The notes beneath the pieces are model-generated. The model was not told where the DNA came from and did no database searches. It saw nothing but the letters and a program-made list of their open reading frames with translations. DNA of 19,501 bases from NCBI GenBank assembly GCA_021793335.1, contig JAJYSW010000031.1, positions 1 to 19,501 on the forward strand, read 5' to 3'. The stretch is from Actinomycetes bacterium. Its GTDB lineage: Bacteria > Actinomycetota > Actinomycetes > Mycobacteriales > Micromonosporaceae. The position numbers and the translations under genes are program-made. This document shows positions 14,806 through 19,501 of this stretch, one piece after another. The number at the start of each line of letters is the position of its first letter. The stretch's first letter is position 1.

Positions 14806-14913
14806 GTGCTCGTGTGTATCGCCTGGTTGGACTGGGTTGGGGTACATAGCGAAGCAGGCACGGGGTTCGCGATCATTGTGGTGTCTTAAGCCCGATGATC
14901 ATGAAGGTGTCCC

Positions 14914-16158
14914 GTGCCTGCCGATGTATCCTCACAGGTCCCTGTCGTGCTCGCGAAGCTGGGTCCCCTCGGCCCTGACCGTGTCGCTGACCTGCGCCCT
15001 TACCTCGACACCGTGCCTGACCCGAGGTCGCGGCGGGGCCGCTGGTACTCCCTGACCGCGATCCTGCTGATCTGCGCCTGCGCGACGGTCTCGGGCGCGA
15101 AGAGCATCGACGAACTCGCCGAATGGGGCCAGCGCGCCCGGACCGACCTGTTGGACGCGATCGGTATCCGCCACCACCTGCTGCGCTGGCGCCGTTCGCC
15201 CTCGCGAGCGACCATTGGCCGTGTCCTCGAACGCCTCGACGGCGACGCGCTCGATGCCGCGATCGGCGCCTACCTGGCCGACCGGCACCGGGCCGCCACT
15301 ACAACCGAAACGGACACCGCCGAGACCTGCCAGGCCAAGCCACTGCGTGCGATCAGTTTGGACGGCAAGGCACTGAAAGGCTCAGCCCGCCTCGACCAGA
15401 AACACCGGCATCTGCTCTCGGTCGTCACCCAGGGCATCGTCTGCACCCTGGGACAGGTCGAGGTCGGAGCGAAAACCAATGAGACGAAGCACTTCGGGCC
15501 CCTGCTCGCGCCCCTCGATCTGGCCGACACGGTGGTCACCTTCGATGCCCTCCACTCGGTCAAGGCCAACATCAAATGGCTCGTGGAGGTCAAGAAAGCA
15601 CACTACGTTGCCGTGATCAAGGCGAACCAGCCGCTCGCCTACGCCCAGGTCAGCGCTCTCCCCTGGAACGAAGTACCGGTAGCGCACTCGGCCTCGGAGA
15701 CCGGTCACGGACGCCGGGAGTCGCGCTCGATCAAGCTCATAGCCGTGGCCGAGGAGCTCGGCGGCATCGCCTTCCCCCACGCGAAGCTCGCGATCCGGCT
15801 GCACCGCCGCCGCAAAGAGACCGGGAAGTCCGAGTCCCGCCGGACCGATTACGCCGTCACCAGCCTCGATGCCCACCAGGCCACACCCGCCCAGATCGCC
15901 GCGTTCATTCGCGGCGAGTGGGGGATCGAGAATTCGAGCCACCACATCCGGGACGTCACCTTCGACGAGGACGCCTCGACCGTCCACGCAGGGACCGCGC
16001 CCCGCGCCATGGCCGCCTTCCGCAACCTCGCCATCGGCACCCTCAAAATCCTCGGCGCCACCAACATCGCCAAGACCACCAGAGCGATCGGGGCAGAACC
16101 CGAACGAGCCCTCCCGATCCTGGGCCTCAGCCACCAACCACACCCTTCAGGAACTTGA
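14914..16158 (+). CDS. ISAs1-family DDE transposase
   Basis: Transposase of 414 residues, full length for the family (about 370-420). Family features in order are an N-terminal region with LDTVPDPRSRRGRWYSLTAIL, the first catalytic Asp150 in SLDGKALKGS, the second Asp211 in VVTFDALHSV, and Glu339 in RGEWGIENSSHHIRDVTFDED, the hallmark ISAs1/H-repeat motif. The start is GTG 14914 with GAAGG six bases upstream. The TGA at 16156-16158 is part of the right inverted repeat. No frameshift or lost catalytic residue is visible, so it may be active. Confidence 0.95.
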   Translation: MPADVSSQVPVVLAKLGPLGPDRVADLRPYLDTVPDPRSRRGRWYSLTAILLICACATVSGAKSIDELAEWGQRARTDLLDAIGIRHHLLRWRRSPSRATIGRVLERLDGDALDAAIGAYLADRHRAATTTETDTAETCQAKPLRAISLDGKALKGSARLDQKHRHLLSVVTQGIVCTLGQVEVGAKTNETKHFGPLLAPLDLADTVVTFDALHSVKANIKWLVEVKKAHYVAVIKANQPLAYAQVSALPWNEVPVAHSASETGHGRRESRSIKLIAVAEELGGIAFPHAKLAIRLHRRRKETGKSESRRTDYAVTSLDAHQATPAQIAAFIRGEWGIENSSHHIRDVTFDEDASTVHAGTAPRAMAAFRNLAIGTLKILGATNIAKTTRAIGAEPERALPILGLSHQPHPSGT

Positions 16159-16168
16159 ACAAGCCCTG
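16150..16168. repeat. Right terminal inverted repeat of the ISAs1 element
   Basis: GGAACTTGAACAAGCCCTG is the reverse complement of the left end apart from one base. Excisionase-derived sequence begins directly after it. Confidence 0.88.
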
Positions 16169-16257
16169 CCGCCCGCATCGGCAGGCACCTGCGCTACGAC
16201 CCCGACCAGGTCCGCGCATGGGTCACCTCCCAGGTCGGGGAGGCCACCGATGACTAG
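16169..16257 (+). pseudogene. 3' remnant of an excisionase (xis) gene
   Basis: Directly after the insertion sequence, the frame from 16171 reads ARIGRHLRYDPDQVRAWV and ends EATDD-stop at 16257. GRHLRYDPDQVRAWV is the usual end of the small MerR/HTH_17-type excisionases found before integrases in actinobacterial integrative elements. It overlaps the integrase start by 8 bases (16250-16257), the normal xis-int coupling. The N-terminal half and helix-turn-helix are missing, so regulated excision is probably lost. Confidence 0.75.
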
Positions 16258-17461
16258 CGTGAAAAAGTCCACCGGGCGCAAGCAGGCCCGCAAAGGCGAC
16301 GGCTCGATCTACTGGGACGAGCAGAACAAGTGCTACATAGGGTCGATCTCGCTCGGCACCAAACCCGATGGCACACGGCACCGTCCCAGCGTGCGCGGCA
16401 GCACCCAGAAAGAGGTTCGCGCCAAGCTCAAGGAGCTGAAAGAGGATCACGACGACGGCATTGAGCTGGGCGACAAGTACACGATCGAGGAAGCCGCCCG
16501 CGACTTCCTCAAGAACGGGGTACGGGGCCGCGGCCCCGCCACTGTCAACGAGCTGCGCATGCACGCCGAGAAGTGGATCATCCCACACCTGGGCCAGGCG
16601 AAACTGAAACGACTGACGACCGAAGACGTCGACGCCTGGCTAGACGTCATGGCCAAATCGCTGGCCACCTCATCGGTCCGGCGACGCCTGTTCACACTGC
16701 GGCGGATCATCAAGTTCGCCGAATCACGCAACCGCGTCCGCCGCAACGTGGCCGCGCTCGCCGAACCACCTGAAGGCAGGGAGGGCCGGCCCAGTAAAGC
16801 GGTGCGCCTCGATCAGGGCAAAGCGCTGCTGCGTGCCAGCCGCGGCAAGCCGATCCACGCCTACATCGCTATGTCGCTGTTCACCGGGGTCCGCACCGAG
16901 GAAGCCCGTCCACTCAAGTGGAAACACACGCACCTCAACCCGGTCAAAGGCCAGACCTGCTCGTGCGGCTCCGAGCACTCGCAGGATCTCCCGCCACACG
17001 TCGAGGTGTGGCGCTCGGTCCGCAAGGGCGGTGACACCAAGACGCGCAAGAGCCGACGAACCATCGCGCTCCCGGCGTTCGTGATCGCGATCTTGACCGA
17101 ACACCAACAGCAGCAGCGAACCTCGCGGGCCGATCGAGGCTGGAAGTCCGAGGGGATCGTCTACGTCTTCGGCACCCGCTACGATACGGCCCAGCAGGCG
17201 CAGGTCATTCGCGACCAGTTCCGCGGTGTTGTCGCCAAAGCCGGGATCGGCGGCTCGTGGACGCCGAGGGAGCTGCGCCACTCGTTCGTGTCGCTCATGT
17301 CCGACTCGGGCGCCTCGGAGGAGTTGATCGCCGACCTGGTCGGCCACACCAATACGATGACCACGCGGACGGTCTACCGGCACCAGCTCCGGCCGGTCAT
17401 CACCACCGGTGCCGAGATGCTCGACGGGGCGTTCGGGGAGGGCCTCCTCGACGACGAATGA
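16250..17461 (+). CDS. int: Tyrosine recombinase / integrase of an integrative element
   Basis: Integrase of 403 residues. An N-terminal arm-binding region (GDGSIYWDEQNKCYIGSISL, about 17-36) is followed by a core-binding SAM-like domain (about 77-165) and a catalytic domain. The catalytic set is present: Arg near 214 in FTGVRTEEARPL, Lys in TKTRKSRRTI, His and Arg in ELRHSF, His in VGHTNTMT and the nucleophile Tyr near 375 in RTVYRHQL. GGGGAGG lies six bases before ATG 16250; the longer open frame upstream is an artefact running through the insertion sequence. It lies next to a tRNA-Leu fragment, its probable attachment core, and the pSAM2-like (AICE) class fits. It looks intact, while its xis partner is broken. 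Confidence 0.94.
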   Translation: MTSVKKSTGRKQARKGDGSIYWDEQNKCYIGSISLGTKPDGTRHRPSVRGSTQKEVRAKLKELKEDHDDGIELGDKYTIEEAARDFLKNGVRGRGPATVNELRMHAEKWIIPHLGQAKLKRLTTEDVDAWLDVMAKSLATSSVRRRLFTLRRIIKFAESRNRVRRNVAALAEPPEGREGRPSKAVRLDQGKALLRASRGKPIHAYIAMSLFTGVRTEEARPLKWKHTHLNPVKGQTCSCGSEHSQDLPPHVEVWRSVRKGGDTKTRKSRRTIALPAFVIAILTEHQQQQRTSRADRGWKSEGIVYVFGTRYDTAQQAQVIRDQFRGVVAKAGIGGSWTPRELRHSFVSLMSDSGASEELIADLVGHTNTMTTRTVYRHQLRPVITTGAEMLDGAFGEGLLDDE

Positions 17462-17469
17462 CCGCGCCG

Positions 17470-17490
17470 AATGGCTCTGAAATTGGCTCT
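17470..17490. repeat. Left pair of TTGGCTCY direct repeats, putative integrase arm sites
   Basis: ATGGCTCT (17471-17478) and TTGGCTCT (17483-17490) repeat with a 12-bp period just after the integrase stop. The same element, also with a 12-bp period and in the same orientation, recurs at 17748-17770 on the other side of the tRNA fragment. This is the layout of arm-type integrase sites. Confidence 0.55.
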
Positions 17491-17494
17491 TTCC

Positions 17495-17523
17495 GGCCCC
17501 CGGAGGTCTGCTCTCCGGGGGCC
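17495..17523 (+). terminator. Strong hairpin after the integrase gene
   Basis: GGCCCCCGGAG and CTCCGGGGGCC form an 11-bp perfect stem with a 7-base loop, 33 bases after the stop. There is no T-tract; it is probably a terminator-like end of the integrase transcript. Confidence 0.5.
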
Positions 17524-17545
17524 GGCCCGGTCCTCGGAGGATACG

Positions 17546-17568
17546 AAAAAGGCCCTGTGACCAGGGCC
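17546..17568 (-). terminator. Rho-independent terminator downstream of the tRNA-Leu fragment
   Basis: On the minus strand GGCCCTG and CAGGGCC form a 7-bp perfect stem with a 4-base loop followed by TTTTT. It lies 9 bases beyond the tRNA 3' end and so has the position of a natural tRNA terminator. It also stands between converging integrase and tRNA transcripts. Confidence 0.75.
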
Positions 17569-17577
17569 TTCGTTGTG

Positions 17578-17633
17578 TGCGCGAGGGGGGACTTGAACCC
17601 CCACGTCCGTTAATAGGACACTAGCACCTCAAG
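17578..17633 (-). other. 3' fragment of tRNA-Leu(GAG), putative attachment-site core
   Basis: Read on the minus strand, the fragment begins at the base before the anticodon loop (C, then TTGAGGT with anticodon GAG) and continues with the stem half GCTAG, a long class II variable arm with a GTCC/GGAC stem, the T arm GGGGG-TTCAAGT-CCCCC, the acceptor half CTCGCGC and discriminator A. The D arm, the 5' acceptor strand and the 5' anticodon stem are absent; upstream bases switch to AT-rich sequence at 17634. This is not a working tRNA gene but the identity segment an element carries to restore its target tRNA. The crossover would lie in the anticodon stem-loop, as usual for tyrosine integrases. 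Confidence 0.82.
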
Positions 17634-17673
17634 ATAAATTCACGTATCATAATATCCGATTTTTCGAATGGAC

Positions 17674-17737
17674 ATGCTGCTCAATGCCTAAGAACAGCGG
17701 TCATTGTGGGTCTCAGAAGGTCGTCATTGAGCATCAT
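17674..17737. repeat. Inverted repeat in the AT-rich arm next to the att core
   Basis: ATGCTGCTCAATG (17674-17686) and CATTGAGCATCAT (17725-17737) are inverted copies with one mismatch in 13, separated by 38 bases. They sit between the core and the right arm repeats in a stretch much richer in A and T than the window average. Binding sites for Xis, host factor or integrase are plausible. Confidence 0.45.
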
Positions 17738-17747
17738 TTTCTGGATC

Positions 17748-17770
17748 TATTGGCTCCCTTATTGGCTCCC
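17748..17770. repeat. Right pair of TATTGGCTCCC direct repeats, putative integrase arm sites
   Basis: TATTGGCTCCC occurs at 17748-17758 and again at 17760-17770, a 12-bp period identical to that of the left pair at 17470-17490. The second copy abuts the inverted repeat of the IS701-family element. Confidence 0.6.
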
Positions 17771-17787
17771 CGGTACTACAGCGACCA
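17771..17787. repeat. Left terminal inverted repeat of the IS701-family element
   Basis: CGGTACTACAGCGACCA is identical to the inverted sequence at 19287-19303; the match extends one base further outwards on each side. Confidence 0.88.
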
Positions 17788-17833
17788 ATTGTGCTGTGGC
17801 CTGCGGTGATGTAGGGGTTTCGCTCGGTGTTTG

Positions 17834-19285
17834 ATGCTGGTGGACTGCAACGTGAAGCAGCCGCTCGGCGTCTTGGTTGTTGTGAGACAGACCAGACAGC
17901 AAGCGGCTGCGGATTCGAGCGTAGCGGTCGCGGTGTGCGATGAGTTGTTGCGGGTCCTGCTGGAGACGATCGCGGGGTGCTTCGCGCGTATCGAGTCGCG
18001 CCGGAAAGCCGGGCAGTACGTGCGGGCGCTGTTCTCCGGCCTGGGCAAACGCAATGGGTGGTCAATCGCCGAATGGATCGGGGACACCGGGCCGGCAGCC
18101 GTGCAGCGGCTGCTGTCCCGTGCGGTGTGGGACCACGACCGGGTGATGAGCGCCGTCCGGCGGTTCGCGGTGGCGGGGCTCGACGAACGGGCCGGAGCCT
18201 CCAGGCTCAGGATCGGGGCGCTCGACGAGACCGGGCAGGTCAAGAAAGGCACGGCTACGGCCGGGGTACAGCGCCAGCACATGGGCTGCGCCGACGGGAT
18301 CGCGAACGGCATCAACACCGTCCACCTTGCCTATATCGTCGAACGGTGCGGGCACGCGCTGATCGCCCACCGGTTGTGGGTCCCGGCCTTCCAGCTCGCC
18401 GACGCCGCCTTGCGCAAAGCGATGGGGTTGCCCGCATCGATGCGTCGGGCCCGGACCAAGGGTCGGATCGCGATCGACCTGCTGGCCTCCGCCTACCGCG
18501 ATGGGGTGGTCTTCGACTTCATCGCCGGTGACGAGGTCTACGGCGCCTGCCCGGTCCTGCGCCGCTGGTGCGAGCGTATAGAACAAGCCTATGTGCTGCG
18601 CGTGGCCAAGTCCTTCACCATCGACTTTGGGTCCCGCGGGCGCTTCACCTGCGAGCAGGCGATGAAGCAGTTCGCCGCCGCCCGGTGGCACTGGCGCGCC
18701 TATTCGGCCGGAACCGGATCCAAGGGCGAACGAGCCTACGCTTGGTACTGGCTCGACACCGCCAGCGAGGGCCACACACTCCTGATCCGCAAACACCGCG
18801 CTAGCGGCAAGGTCGCCTTCCACTACTGCTGGACCCCGCCCGGGCACACAGTCACACTCCAGGCCTTGATCCGCGCGGCCGGGCTCCGCTGGCCGGTCGA
18901 AGAGGCGTTCGAGGCCGCCAAGGACGACTTCGGGCTCGACCAATCCCAGGTCAGAACCTGGACCGCGATCAGACGGCACACGGTGCTCGTCTGTGCTGCC
19001 CTGGCTGTGACCGCCGTCGCCGCCGCGAAGCTGCGCTCGCGCACCGACCGCCGCGCCCGGCCGGCCAGGACCAGCAGCCAATCGCGACCCCAGACCTTCG
19101 GACAGATCCCGTTGACCGTGTCCGAGATCCGCCGCCTCTGGGCCGCCGAACACCAACCGGTCCACTCACTACGACACCGAGCCCACTGGTCAGACTGGAG
19201 ACGAGCCCACCAAGCCGAAGCCCAGTGGTACCACCAACGCCGAAACCTCACCGTATGGGACGAGTTCGACCAGGTCACAACATGA
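17834..19285 (+). CDS. IS701-family DDE transposase
   Basis: Transposase of about 483 residues. Family landmarks in order are FSGLGKRNGWSIAEWIGD (about 67-84), the first catalytic Asp131 in ALDETGQVKKG followed by GVQRQHMGCADGIANGI, the second Asp233 in AGDEVYG, and the catalytic Glu in WPVEEAFEAAKDDFGLDQSQVRTW (about 353-376). The C-terminus has the HRAHWSDWRRAHQ pattern. I start at ATG 17834; GTG 17882 may be the true start since the first 17 residues look non-conserved and no clear ribosome site is seen. The frame is intact, so it may be active. Confidence 0.92.
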   Translation: MLVDCNVKQPLGVLVVVRQTRQQAAADSSVAVAVCDELLRVLLETIAGCFARIESRRKAGQYVRALFSGLGKRNGWSIAEWIGDTGPAAVQRLLSRAVWDHDRVMSAVRRFAVAGLDERAGASRLRIGALDETGQVKKGTATAGVQRQHMGCADGIANGINTVHLAYIVERCGHALIAHRLWVPAFQLADAALRKAMGLPASMRRARTKGRIAIDLLASAYRDGVVFDFIAGDEVYGACPVLRRWCERIEQAYVLRVAKSFTIDFGSRGRFTCEQAMKQFAAARWHWRAYSAGTGSKGERAYAWYWLDTASEGHTLLIRKHRASGKVAFHYCWTPPGHTVTLQALIRAAGLRWPVEEAFEAAKDDFGLDQSQVRTWTAIRRHTVLVCAALAVTAVAAAKLRSRTDRRARPARTSSQSRPQTFGQIPLTVSEIRRLWAAEHQPVHSLRHRAHWSDWRRAHQAEAQWYHQRRNLTVWDEFDQVTT

Positions 19286-19286
19286 A

Positions 19287-19303
19287 TGGTCGCTGTAGTA
19301 CCG
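19287..19303. repeat. Right terminal inverted repeat of the IS701-family element
   Basis: TGGTCGCTGTAGTACCG is the exact reverse complement of the left end and begins directly after the transposase stop codon at 19285. Confidence 0.88.
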
Positions 19304-19402
19304 GCGTCTCAACGGCACGCCTGCTATGGAACTACCAGCCGCACAAGCAAACCCGATCAGGATGCAGCAAGCTCAGTAGTGCTGTCCGGGTTTGGCTGTG
19401 TG

Positions 19403-19501
19403 TCATGCGGCGAGTGCGATTCGTAGTCGGGTCTGGTGGTGGTGCCAGCGGGCGCGTGAGAGGTAGCGGCGTCGCCAGATCGACCAGTGGGCTTGGTGTG
19501 T
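19403..19501 (-). CDS. C-terminal end of a second IS701-like transposase, cut by the window edge
   Basis: The minus strand encodes 32 residues, ending RLRIALAA-stop, that include HQAHWSIWRRRYLSRARWHH. This matches the C-terminal HRAHWSDWRRAHQAEAQWYH of the neighbouring IS701-family transposase in pattern but not in sequence, so it is a different element of the same family facing the opposite way. Its outer end probably lies near 19373, where CAGTAGTGCTGTCCG resembles the neighbour's repeat, but the partner end is outside the window. Confidence 0.7.
   Translation of the reverse strand, partial: THQAHWSIWRRRYLSRARWHHHQTRLRIALAA

Larger units (their letters stand above)
14787..16168 (+). mobile_element. 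ISAs1-family insertion sequence, complete, 1382 bp
   Basis: It is bounded by near-perfect inverted repeats and carries one transposase gene whose stop lies inside the right repeat. Left flank bases (CTGTGAACATG) and right flank bases (CCGCCCGCATC) do not match, so there is no target duplication, although ISAs1 elements usually leave 8-10 bp. The left flank is a sugar permease gene and the right flank an excisionase gene. The element therefore marks a deletion, inversion or recombination junction rather than a simple insertion. Confidence 0.9.
17770..19304 (+). mobile_element. IS701-family insertion sequence, complete, about 1.53 kb
   Basis: Perfect inverted repeats of 17-18 bp bound a single transposase gene. 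CCGG is present at both outer ends; because it is palindromic it could be either the end of the inverted repeat or a 4-bp target duplication, so the exact boundary is 17770-17774 on the left and 19300-19304 on the right. It inserted directly against the second right-arm repeat of the attachment region. Confidence 0.88.

Noticed and set aside
14787..14913. Outward promoter in the left end of the ISAs1 element driving locus B
   Set aside because: I found no convincing -35/-10 pair reading towards the permease genes, so any expression of the truncated operon cannot be explained from this sequence.
15869..16249. N-terminal extension of the integrase frame
   Set aside because: It runs antiparallel to sense in the transposase's other frame and through the IS end; the ATG at 16250 has a good ribosome site and xis overlap.
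17578..17633. Functional tRNA-Leu gene
   Set aside because: The 5' half (acceptor strand, D arm, 5' anticodon stem) is absent, so only an attachment-site fragment is present.
1..19501. CRISPR array, defence system or rRNA
   Set aside because: No regularly spaced repeats with unique spacers, no recognisable defence genes and no rRNA-like sequence were seen.

Overview
The window is high-GC DNA with Shine-Dalgarno starts, a Tat-type lipoprotein, several CUT1 sugar transporter genes and LacI-family regulators. This fits a saprophytic actinobacterium (Actinomycetota); I cannot name a genus from sequence alone.

Left part (1-7582), sugar locus A. On the minus strand, a Tat lipoprotein sugar-binding protein (2340-4019) and two LplB/LplC-type permeases (1271-2287, 342-1277) form an ABC importer operon. 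It has a near-consensus promoter and CGAAA-N-TTTCG operators lying over and just after the predicted transcription start. A LacI-family repressor (4642-5658) precedes it. Divergent from the repressor, a ThuA-domain protein (5802-6509) overlaps a Gfo/Idh/MocA oxidoreductase (6494-7582), behind a promoter flanked by TTGCGCAA palindromes. Together they suggest uptake of an oligosaccharide or glycoside followed by oxidative, keto-sugar type processing. The substrate is not proven; the operator resembles those of xylan and xyloside genes in Streptomyces.

Middle (7583-14786). After a gene-poor gap and an alpha/beta hydrolase (8057-8809) comes sugar locus B, all on the minus strand. In transcription order it holds a 5'-truncated MalF-type permease, a MalG-type permease, a LacI regulator, a DUF2961/GH172 enzyme, a compact clan GH-J (GH32-like) glycosidase and a PfkB sugar kinase, with short gaps and ATGA overlaps. 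GH172 plus GH32-like plus a fructokinase-like kinase fits use of a fructose-containing saccharide such as difructose anhydride or inulobiose. The first transporter genes and the promoter have been removed by an insertion sequence.

Right part (14787-19501), mobile DNA. A complete ISAs1-family element (14787-16168) has no target duplication and joins the broken permease gene to the broken end of an excisionase gene, so it marks a deletion or rearrangement junction. Then come a tyrosine integrase overlapping that xis remnant, a 56-nt 3' fragment of a tRNA-Leu(GAG) that looks like the attachment core, and paired 12-bp-spaced direct repeats on both sides of the core that look like integrase arm sites (an attP-like layout). 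An IS701-family element (about 17770-19304) begins directly against the right arm repeats, and the C-terminal end of another IS701-like transposase lies at the window edge.
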